Assembly: GCF_014235185.1 (NCBI RefSeq)
Contig: NZ_CP060131.1
Span: 2,177,501-2,241,500 of the forward strand
Origin: Pseudonocardia petroleophila
GTDB taxonomy: Bacteria; Actinomycetota; Actinomycetes; Mycobacteriales; Pseudonocardiaceae
DNA: 64,000 bases
Direction of reading: 5' to 3'
Part shown: piece by piece, positions 56,433 through 64,000 of the stretch
How the letters are laid out: every line of letters starts with the position of its first letter
How positions within the stretch are numbered: position 1 is the first letter of the stretch
Position numbers and translations under genes: made by a program
The notes under the pieces: generated by a model
Seen by the model: the letters and a program-made list of their open reading frames with translations, nothing else
Database searches by the model: none
Told to the model about the DNA's origin: nothing

Positions 56433-57188
56433 TCATCTCAACCCCTCGGGCAGCAGCTGGGCGAGCCGTCGCACCGCACGGTGCTGCAGGGCCTTGACGG
56501 CCCCCTCGTTGCGATCCATGATGCGCGCCGTCTCGGCCACCGAGAGCCCCTGCAGGAACCGCAGGGTGATGCACTCCTGCTGGTCCGGGTTGAGCTTGCG
56601 GACGCAGCGGATGAGCTCGTCGTTGGTGGCGCCGTCGAGCACCTGCTGCTCGGGGCCGTGCGTGCTGGGCGAGAGGTCGATGATGTCGGCCGTCGTGGAC
56701 TCGAGCCGGTAGCGGCTCGACTTCACGTGGTCGAAGATCAGGTTGCGGGCGATGGTGACGAACCAGGCCGCGATGTCGCGGCCCTGGTAGGTGACCGAGC
56801 CGATGCGGCGCAGCGCCCGGACGAACGCCTCCTGCGTGATGTCCTCGGCCAGCGTCCGGTCGTTCATCCGGAACAGGACGTAGCGGAACACGACGTCGTA
56901 GTAGCGGTCGTACAGCTCGCTGAACGCCTCCATGTCGCCCTCCTGGGCGGCACGGACCAGGGACCAGGCGCCCGCGGTCTCGGGCGAGGCGTCGTCGGGG
57001 TTCAGGGCCTCGGGGTTCATGGCGGCGCCGTCGGGGGTCGCGCCGTCGTGATGGCCGGCGTGGGGGTGTGCGGCGTGGAGGTGGCCGGCCCCGGGGGCGG
57101 GCTCGGCGGCGGGTGCGGTCTCGCGGGGGCGCTGTCGCGGCAGCGGCATGGCGGCTTCGGGGGCCGCCGGGGGTGCAGTCGTGGACAT
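56433..57188 (-). CDS. BldN-like ECF sigma factor
   Basis: 251 residues. A low-complexity N-terminus of about 75 residues (His/Ala/Pro-rich) precedes sigma region 2 (YYDVVFRYVLFRMNDRTLAE, then DITQEAFVRALRRI, YQGRDIAAWFVTIARNLI) and region 4 (NPDQQECITLRFLQGLSVAE, then EGAVKALQHRAVRRLAQLL). The region 4 sequence is very close to Streptomyces BldN as I recall it. GGGGAGG precedes ATG 57188. It lies upstream of the DUF5667 gene on the same strand with 188 bases between. Confidence 0.9.
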   Translation of the reverse strand: MSTTAPPAAPEAAMPLPRQRPRETAPAAEPAPGAGHLHAAHPHAGHHDGATPDGAAMNPEALNPDDASPETAGAWSLVRAAQEGDMEAFSELYDRYYDVVFRYVLFRMNDRTLAEDITQEAFVRALRRIGSVTYQGRDIAAWFVTIARNLIFDHVKSSRYRLESTTADIIDLSPSTHGPEQQVLDGATNDELIRCVRKLNPDQQECITLRFLQGLSVAETARIMDRNEGAVKALQHRAVRRLAQLLPEGLR

Positions 57189-57655
57189 GTCGACCTCCCC
57201 GCCCGCGGGTCGGCGGGCGGTGTCGGTACGGAGCAGTCGGGACGGTCGCATCGGGCGGGTCATGCCTCCCGACCGGCGAGCCGGGTACGTCGGTCAGCAC
57301 GCCAGGGGTCGGCCCGCGGTGCGCTGGCTACAGGCTGCATGCCACTCCCTTGGGTGAGTCGCCGCGTCTAGTGGGGAGCTGACGCGTTGAGACGTCTGAA
57401 GGTCCGGTGAGCATACGGCCGAACCGATGTGGCGAAGCACGCAGCATCCACTTGCCGTGGTCCTGTTCCGGTGAGCGGGCGGTTACGCGCGGTCAGCGTC
57501 ATGGTCGCGGGGCGTGTTGTCCGCCTTCCGGTGTGTGTCGCGCGTCGTGCGACACACATCCGCGGCGCGGGTCCCCGTGCCAGACTCGGGTGGCGGGCCG
57601 CGGCACCCGGGCCCGCGCCCCCGCGTCGACCCCGCCGACCGCACCCAGGAGCACC
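57189..57655. other. 467-base intergenic region with a 27-base palindrome
   Basis: No supportable gene. It carries the divergent promoters of the sigma factor and the acyl-CoA synthetase. The palindrome at 57532-57558 is the only strong structure; the plus-strand codon pattern on either side is not coding. Confidence 0.6.
57532..57558. promoter_or_regulatory. Perfect palindrome in the sigma factor/acyl-CoA synthetase promoter
   Basis: TGTGTGTCGC (57532-57541) and GCGACACACA (57549-57558) are perfect inverted arms around GCGTCGT. It lies 98 bases before the acyl-CoA synthetase start, with no such site over the sigma promoter 340 bases away. A dimeric regulator is likely. Confidence 0.6.
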
Positions 57656-59230
57656 GTGGACAGCCCGACCAGCCCGCAGGGATCCGGTGGACCCCGGCAC
57701 CTCGCCGAGCTCGTGACGCGCGCCGCCGCCCGCACCCCCGATCACCCCGCGATCGTCGACGTGACCGGCGACACCACGCTGACCTGGGCCGACGTCGACG
57801 CCGCCACCACGGCCGAGGCCGCGCGGCTGCGGGCGGCCGGGGTCGGTCCCGGGGACCGCGTGGCGGTCCGGCTGGCCAACGGCGCCCCGTTCTGCGTCGC
57901 CGTGCTCGGCGCGCTGCGGGCCGACGCCGTGGCCGTCCCGGTCGGCCCGATCGCGGTGCCCCGCGAGCTCGACATCGTGTTCGCCGACTGCGCCCCCGCG
58001 GTCGTCGTGGCGAGCCCCGACGACGCCGACGCGGCGGGCTGCGCGGCCTCCTCGGGGGCCACCCTGATCGGGCCCCCGGACCTCACCGCCCGGGTCGTCG
58101 AGGGCGAGACCGTCACGCACGGTGTCGGCGGGGAGGACGTCGCGCTGCTCGTCTACACCTCCGGCACGACGGGCACCCCGCGCGGCGTCCGGCTGTCCCA
58201 CCGGGCGCTGCTGGCCAACCGCGCGCAGGCCGCCGAGCTCCGTCCGGCCCCCGTCACGCCGGTCGACCGGGTGCTGCTCTCGCTGCCGCTGTTCCACGTC
58301 TTCGGCCTCGCCGCGGGCTTCCTCCAGGTGTGCTGGGCCGGCGCGACCGCCGTGCTCACCGAGCGGTTCGACCCGGAGCACACCGCCGAGGTGCTCGTGG
58401 CGCAGCGGGTGAGCGGGGTCGCCGGGGTGCCGTCGATGTTCCGGTCCCTGCTCGACCTGCCGGCGGCCGACCTGCGCGCCGCCACCGCCGACCTGCGCAT
58501 GTGCACCTCCGGCGGGGCGCCGCTGCCCGCCCGCTGGCTGGCCGACTTCCGCGCCGCCACCGGCCTGTGGATCTTCGAGGGCTACGGCCTGACCGAGGGC
58601 GGCCCGGTGATCACGACGAACGGGGTCGGCGGCGTCGCGAAGCCGGGGTCGGTCGGGCGCGCGCTGCCCGGAATCGAGCTGCGCCTCGTCGACGCCGAGG
58701 GGCGGCCGATCGACACCGAGGACCCCGACGACGACGAGCTGGACGCGGTGTCGGACCCGAGCCACGACACCGGGCTGGTCGCCGTGCGCGGGCCGAACCT
58801 GTTCTCCGGCTACTGGCCCGACGGCGCGGGCGGCCCCGACGGGGACGGCTGGTTCCGCACCGCCGACGTCGGCTTCCTCGACGCCGACGGCGACCTGCAC
58901 CTGGTCGACCGCTCGTCGGACCTGGTCATCGTCAACGGCTTCAACGTCTACCCGCGGGAGGTCGAGCGGGTGCTCGCCGAGCTCGACGGGGTGGCCGAAG
59001 CCGCCGTCGTCGGGGTGCCCGACGACCGCACGGGCGAGGCCGTGAAGGCCGTGCTGGTGCGCGCGGCCGGCTCCGGGCTCACCGAGGAGGAGGTGCGGGC
59101 GCACTGCGCCGTGCGCCTGGCCCGGTTCAAGACGCCGTCGGTCATCGCGTTCGTCGAGGACCTGCCGCGCACGCCGACCGGCAAGGTCGCCCGGCGCCAG
59201 CTGGCCCAGGTGTCGGGGGAGGCGTCGTGA
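57656..59230 (+). CDS. Acyl-CoA synthetase (AMP-binding)
   Basis: 524 residues of the ANL superfamily: YTSGTTGTPRG near residue 165, SGGAPLPARW, EGYGLTEGGPV, the hinge DLVIVNGFNVYPREVE and catalytic Lys in TPTGKVARR. A Lys-to-Arg change in the P-loop (PRG for PKG) occurs in other members. AGGAG lies five bases before GTG 57656. The glutaredoxin-like gene overlaps its stop (GTGA), so the two are co-translated. Confidence 0.92.
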   Translation: MDSPTSPQGSGGPRHLAELVTRAAARTPDHPAIVDVTGDTTLTWADVDAATTAEAARLRAAGVGPGDRVAVRLANGAPFCVAVLGALRADAVAVPVGPIAVPRELDIVFADCAPAVVVASPDDADAAGCAASSGATLIGPPDLTARVVEGETVTHGVGGEDVALLVYTSGTTGTPRGVRLSHRALLANRAQAAELRPAPVTPVDRVLLSLPLFHVFGLAAGFLQVCWAGATAVLTERFDPEHTAEVLVAQRVSGVAGVPSMFRSLLDLPAADLRAATADLRMCTSGGAPLPARWLADFRAATGLWIFEGYGLTEGGPVITTNGVGGVAKPGSVGRALPGIELRLVDAEGRPIDTEDPDDDELDAVSDPSHDTGLVAVRGPNLFSGYWPDGAGGPDGDGWFRTADVGFLDADGDLHLVDRSSDLVIVNGFNVYPREVERVLAELDGVAEAAVVGVPDDRTGEAVKAVLVRAAGSGLTEEEVRAHCAVRLARFKTPSVIAFVEDLPRTPTGKVARRQLAQVSGEAS

Positions 59231-59469
59231 GCCGGGTGACGGTCTACACCCGCGCCGGATGCTCCGCGTGCGTCACCGCGGAGGCCGACGTCGCGCGGAT
59301 CTGCGGCGAGCTGGGCGTCGAGTGGGGGGCGGTCGACGTCGACTCCGACCCGGAACTGCGCGCCGAGTACGGCGACCGGGTCCCGGTGATCCTCGTCGAC
59401 GACCGCGAACACGGCTTCTGGCGCGTCGACGAGCCGCGTCTGCGGAAGGAGTTGGCCACAGTCCGGTGA
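59227..59469 (+). CDS. Glutaredoxin-like protein
   Basis: 80 residues with a thioredoxin fold. The active-site CSAC (AGCSACVTAE) lies near residues 12-15, and the cis-Pro is in RVPVILVDD. It may reduce disulfides with mycothiol rather than glutathione. It overlaps the acyl-CoA synthetase gene and corresponds to Rv0508, which also precedes hemA in M. tuberculosis. Confidence 0.9.
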   Translation: MSRVTVYTRAGCSACVTAEADVARICGELGVEWGAVDVDSDPELRAEYGDRVPVILVDDREHGFWRVDEPRLRKELATVR

Positions 59470-59520
59470 ACATCCGGGCTGCGATGAACCGCAAGCCGCT
59501 TTCCGGGCGAACCTTCCGCT

Positions 59521-61101
59521 GTGAGCACCACGGCAGCACCGCCCGAGCAGACCACCGGACCAGGACGTCCCGCCGCGATCCCGCGCGGCCTCGCTGCACT
59601 GATCGGACTGCTCGCCGTCGCGGCCGCGCTGGGCGTCGGGCACCTGGTCGCGCTGCTCGCCCCCGGCTCGTCGCCGTTCTTCGCCGTGGGCGACACCGTG
59701 ATCCGCTTCTCGCCGCAGTGGCTCACCGAGTTCGCCAAGACCACCTTCGGCACCGCCGACAAGCCGATCCTGCTCGGCAGCATGGCCGTCGTCATCGCGA
59801 TCGTCGCGGCGGTCGCCGGGCTGCTCTCGCGGCGCAGCGTCCGCCCCGGCCTGACCCTCGTGGTCGTCCTCGGGGTGGTCGGCCTCGTCGTGGTGATCTT
59901 CGCGCCGACGTTCGGCCCGCTGTCGGTGCTCGCGCCGATCGCGTCGATCGTCGCCGGGGTCGGGTCGTTCCTGTGGCTGCACCGGCTCGCGAGCCGGGCC
60001 GCCGTCGCGCGGACCGGCGGGCCGGAGGTGTCGCGCCGCAACGTCCTGATCGGGACCGCCGCCGTCGGCGCCGGTGCGGTGGTCGCCGGCGGGGGCGGGG
60101 TCCTGCTGGCCCCCAGCATCGACGACGCGCGGGCCCGCGTCACCGCGCGACTCGCGGCCGCGACGCTGACCGAGACCGCTCCCGCGATCCCGGCGGGGGC
60201 CGCGTTCGTCGAGAACGGCACGCCGCCGTTCGTCACGTCCAACGCCGAGTTCTACCGCGTCGACACGGCGCTGTCGCTGCCGCTGCAGTCGGAGCAGGCG
60301 TGGTCGCTGCGGATCGGCGGGATGGTCGACCGGCCGCTCGCCCTGGACTTCGACGACATCATGTCCCGGCCGCTCGTCGAGCGGACGATCACGATGACCT
60401 GCGTGTCGAACGTCGTCGGTGGCCCGTACATCTCCACCGCGGACTTCGTCGGGGTCGAGCTGCGCGACGTGCTGATGGAGGCGGGGATCCGGCCGGGGGC
60501 CGACCAGGTGCTCTCCACCAGCCTCGACGGCTGGACGGCCGGCTCGCCCACCGACGTGATCATGGAGCCGGGCCGGGGTGCGCTGATCGCGGTCGGCATG
60601 AACGGCGAGGCGCTGCCCGCCGAGCACGGCTTCCCGGTGCGGCTGATCGTGCCCGGGCTCTACGGGTTCCTGTCGGCCACGAAGTGGCTCACCGACATCG
60701 AGCTCACCACGTTCGACGCCGCCCAGGGCTACTGGCTGCAGCGCGGGTGGGGGAAGTTCGCCCCGATCAAGACCCAGTCGCGGATCGACTTCCCGAAGGG
60801 CCTGTCGACGCAGCCCGCCGGCCGGCTCACCGTGGCCGGCATCGCGTGGTCGCAGCCCACGGGGATCAGCCGCGTCGAGGTCCGGATGGACGGCGGCGAG
60901 TGGCAGGAGGCGGAGCTGGCCGAGGAGGTCAACACCCGCACCTGGCGGATGTGGCGCACCGACTTCGATCTCGAGCCGGGCAGCCACACCGTTCAGACGC
61001 GCGCTACCGACCGTGATGGTGTAACACAGACCGAGATGCGTGCAGATCCGATCCCGGACGGCGCATCGGGGTGGCCTGCGACTATCTTCACCGTGTCTTA
61101 G
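59521..61101 (+). CDS. Membrane-anchored sulfite-oxidase-family molybdoenzyme
   Basis: 526 residues. About four membrane helices lie in residues 20-165, followed by a short twin-Arg-like SRRNVLIG segment, then a molybdopterin-binding sulfite oxidase fold. The Mo-ligand Cys is near 294 in MTCVSNVVGG, with GLYGFLSATKWLTDIEL and a C-terminal dimerisation domain (VAGIAWSQPTGISRVEVRMD). The catalytic domain should lie outside the membrane. Substrate unknown. GTG 59521 has no clear Shine-Dalgarno. Its cofactor can be supplied by the moaA/moaD and modABC genes at 14-20 kb. Confidence 0.9.
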   Translation: MSTTAAPPEQTTGPGRPAAIPRGLAALIGLLAVAAALGVGHLVALLAPGSSPFFAVGDTVIRFSPQWLTEFAKTTFGTADKPILLGSMAVVIAIVAAVAGLLSRRSVRPGLTLVVVLGVVGLVVVIFAPTFGPLSVLAPIASIVAGVGSFLWLHRLASRAAVARTGGPEVSRRNVLIGTAAVGAGAVVAGGGGVLLAPSIDDARARVTARLAAATLTETAPAIPAGAAFVENGTPPFVTSNAEFYRVDTALSLPLQSEQAWSLRIGGMVDRPLALDFDDIMSRPLVERTITMTCVSNVVGGPYISTADFVGVELRDVLMEAGIRPGADQVLSTSLDGWTAGSPTDVIMEPGRGALIAVGMNGEALPAEHGFPVRLIVPGLYGFLSATKWLTDIELTTFDAAQGYWLQRGWGKFAPIKTQSRIDFPKGLSTQPAGRLTVAGIAWSQPTGISRVEVRMDGGEWQEAELAEEVNTRTWRMWRTDFDLEPGSHTVQTRATDRDGVTQTEMRADPIPDGASGWPATIFTVS

Positions 61102-61285
61102 GCCGTATGCATGACGGATCTACCGCCTAACGGTCGATCCCGTTGGTCTGATCTGATGACTTCCACGAGATGGTCGGCCTCGTTGCCGAAACGTTACGTC
61201 CCGTGAGTGAACCACCTTTGGCTCGATGTCGAAGGTTCTGATGTAGCGGCCCGGACAGACCGGGCCAGTTCTAGGAGGACACACC

Positions 61286-61951
61286 GTGCGAAAGATCCAG
61301 CGACTGGCCGCCGTCGGCGCCATGGCCGCCCTGACCGTGGCGCTGGGCGCGTGCAGCAGCTCCGAGACCCCCTCCGCCGAGGCCCCCGCCTCGTCGGCCC
61401 CGTCCGCCGCGGCGACGACCGAGGCCGCTGCCGCCAGCGACGGCGTCACCACCATCGACGACATCTTCGGCCCGGCCTGCGACCAGGTCCCGACCGAGGG
61501 CGAAGGCTCCGCCCAGGGCATGATCGACGACCCGGTGGCCACCGCCGCGTCGAACAACCCGCTGCTGTCCACGCTGGTCACCGCCGTCGGCGCGGTCCCC
61601 GGCCTGGCCGACACCCTGAACTCGGCGCCGGCGCTCACCGTCTTCGCCCCGTTCAACGGTGCCTTCGAGGCGCTCCCCGCGGGCACCGTCGAGGCGCTCG
61701 TGGCCGACCCGGACACGCTGGCCCCGATCCTGCAGGGTCACGTCTCCAGCACCCGCTACGACGCCGCGGGCCTGGTCGAGGCCGGCTCGGTCGACGTTCT
61801 CTCGGGCGGCACCGTCACCATCGGTGGCACCGCTGACGCCCCCACCTTCGACGGTGGCAACGGCACCGCCGCCACGAACCTCTGTGGCAACGTCCCGACC
61901 GCGAACGCCACCGTGTTCGTGATCGACACCATCCTCATGCCGGCCAGCTGA
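61286..61951 (+). CDS. Fasciclin (FAS1) domain lipoprotein
   Basis: 221 residues. A lipobox (TVALGACSS, Cys near 23) is followed by an Ala/Ser linker and one FAS1 domain from about residue 80 ([46 protein letters not shown], and [12 protein letters not shown]). It resembles the mycobacterial MPT70/MPT83 antigens, cell-surface proteins that in those species are made under SigK. AGGAGG lies eight bases before GTG 61286. A strong terminator follows. Confidence 0.93.
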   Translation: MRKIQRLAAVGAMAALTVALGACSSSETPSAEAPASSAPSAAATTEAAAASDGVTTIDDIFGPACDQVPTEGEGSAQGMIDDPVATAASNNPLLSTLVTAVGAVPGLADTLNSAPALTVFAPFNGAFEALPAGTVEALVADPDTLAPILQGHVSSTRYDAAGLVEAGSVDVLSGGTVTIGGTADAPTFDGGNGTAATNLCGNVPTANATVFVIDTILMPAS

Positions 61952-61973
61952 TCCCAGCTCGCCAGCACGACGT

Positions 61974-62014
61974 CCGCAGGGGCGGTCCCGGGTCTCCCGG
62001 GGCCGCCCCTGCGG
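61974..62014 (+). terminator. Terminator after the fasciclin gene
   Basis: CCGCAGGGGCGG (61974-61985) pairs with CCGCCCCTGCGG (62003-62014), and CCCGGG/CCCGGG forms the upper stem with a T.G pair between: 19 pairs around a TCT loop. It is the strongest hairpin in the window by length. Confidence 0.9.
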
Positions 62015-62097
62015 CGTTGAGCGGCCCGTTCGCCGCGACCACCGGTAGGCCGCCCGGACGGCCCCGCGTGAGCACGGCCGCGTCCAAGATCGCAACT

Positions 62098-62126
62098 TTG
62101 TGCGGGTCTTCACAAGCGGCTACCGT
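62098..62126 (+). promoter_or_regulatory. rex promoter with Rex operator
   Basis: TTGTG-CGGGTCTT-CACAA at 62098-62115 matches the actinobacterial Rex operator (TTGTG-N8-CACAA). TACCGT at 62121-62126 is a -10 element, and TTGTGC at 62098-62103 falls 17 bases upstream as the -35. The operator therefore covers the -35 and spacer, as expected for NAD(H)-controlled autorepression. Confidence 0.85.
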
Positions 62127-62242
62127 GTTGTCCAGTCGCCGTCAAGGCCCCATCGACCGGCCGGGGAGATGTTCACCCGGACCACTGGCCCCGTGGGCCG
62201 TCGACGGATCGCCCACCGAACCGCCCCGAGGAGCTTCCGCCC

Positions 62243-63024
62243 GTGACCGTGCCGCCGCAGGCCGACTCCGACGGTGGAGCCGCCGGGTCGCGGACCATAC
62301 CCGAGGCCAGCGTCGCCCGGCTCGCGCTCTACCTGCGGGTGCTCGGCGAGCTGGCGGAACAGGGTGCGGAGACCGTATCGAGCGACGAGCTGTCCGGCCT
62401 CACCGGCGTCAACCCGGCGAAGCTCCGCAAGGACCTGTCCTACATCGGCTCCTACGGGATCCGCGGCGTCGGCTACGAGGTCACCTCGCTGCTGCACCAG
62501 CTCGAGCGCGTGCTGGGCCTCAACCACCGCCAGGCGGTCGCGGTGGTCGGCGTCGGCAACCTGGGGCACGCGCTGGCCGGCTACACCGGCTTCGGCGGCC
62601 GCGGGTTCCCGGTCGCCGCGCTGTTCGACGTCGACCCGGACCTGGTCGGCATCCACATCAACGGCATCCTCGTCGAGCACGTCGGCGCGATCCCGCAGGT
62701 GTGCGCGGAGCGCGGCGTCACCATCGGCATGATCGCCACCCCCGGCCCGGCCGCGCAGAGCGCGTGCGACCTGCTGGTCGACTCGGGCGTGCGCTGCATC
62801 CTCAACTTCGCCCCGGTCGTCCTGCAGGTGCCCGAGGAGGTCGAGGTCCGCAAGGTCGACCTCGCCGTCGAGCTGCAGGTGCTGGCCTTCCACGTCGCGC
62901 GCCGCCACGTCGCGGAGCATCCTCCGGGGGCACGGGGTGGGAACGGTCACGGGCGCAACGGGCACGCATCAGCCGTCCGCACGTTCCCTCTGGTGGACGG
63001 GACGACGGCGTCGGAGGGACGGGC

Positions 63025-63028
<4 letters not shown>
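62243..63028 (+). CDS. rex: Redox-sensing transcriptional repressor Rex
   Basis: 261 residues. Residues about 20-80 are a winged helix ([20 protein letters not shown], then [14 protein letters not shown]), followed by a Rossmann domain with [12 protein letters not shown] near 100 and a late swapped helix. A Gly/His-rich tail of about 40 residues ([12 protein letters not shown]) is present. Rex releases DNA when the NADH/NAD ratio rises. GAGGAG lies upstream of GTG 62243. hemA follows by ATGA overlap. Confidence 0.97.

Positions 63029-64000
<972 letters not shown>

Overview
The window is a continuous stretch of very GC-rich actinobacterial chromosome. It most resembles Pseudonocardia or a close relative in the Pseudonocardiaceae. 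The evidence is the strong third-position G/C bias, frequent GTG starts, a mycothiol gene (mshA), a mycofactocin glycosyltransferase, SenX3-RegX3, the small ribosomal protein bS22, a BldN-like sigma factor and Rex-HemA. Genus is an inference from gene content and recalled families, not a search. No phage, insertion sequence, CRISPR array, tRNA or rRNA was seen.

Layout. 1-6.2 kb: the end of a mycofactocin cluster (mftF), then a four-gene molybdenum hydroxylase operon (coxS-coxL-coxM-coxG, form II active-site signature). 6.2-7.9 kb: two damaged genes (a 2OG-Fe(II) oxygenase without its C-terminus and a frameshifted SnoaL-like gene) and a TetR regulator. 7.9-14 kb: a response regulator/histidine kinase/PepSY operon, a P1 peptidase, and a divergent TetR/hydrolase pair. 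14-20 kb: molybdenum supply (moaD, moaA, a HTH-molbindin regulator fused in one operon with modABC). 20-26.1 kb: subtilase, serS, acyl-CoA synthetase, P450. 26.2-33.8 kb: cold-shock protein, DUF2771, MFS transporter, glutamine cyclotransferase, DUF3027 and a large sacsin-like ATPase. 33.8-41.3 kb: mshA-YbjN, DUF4349, acyl-CoA synthetase and MarR/VOC genes. 41.3-54.8 kb: gpmA, senX3-regX3, sulP-arsR, ppx, a TIM-barrel protein, proC, a small HTH protein, bS22, an epimerase, an acyltransferase and serB-like. 54.8-64 kb: BldN-like sigma factor with a DUF5667 protein, acyl-CoA synthetase, glutaredoxin-like protein, a membrane sulfite-oxidase-type enzyme, fasciclin lipoprotein, rex and a partial hemA.

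Two themes link the genes. Molybdenum: the Cox-type enzyme and the sulfite-oxidase-family enzyme both need the cofactor that moaA/moaD and modABC help supply. Redox and respiration: Rex has a recognisable operator over its own promoter, and mycothiol and mycofactocin genes are present. From mshA to hemA the order follows the M. tuberculosis Rv0486-Rv0509 block as I recall it, with local insertions (sulP-arsR, the sigma factor pair, the sulfite-oxidase/fasciclin genes, rex).

Regulatory reading is unusually informative here. At least twelve genes have a -10-like TANNNT or CANNNT hexamer 6-8 bases before the start codon and no Shine-Dalgarno sequence, as expected for leaderless transcripts. Candidate operators were found for Rex, RegX3, the RR at 10.6 kb, two TetR genes, MarR and ArsR. 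I see no clearly undescribed multi-gene system; the best candidates for new biology are the DUF3027/sacsin-like ATPase pair, the molbindin-regulated modABC operon, and the mycofactocin-adjacent form II Cox enzyme.
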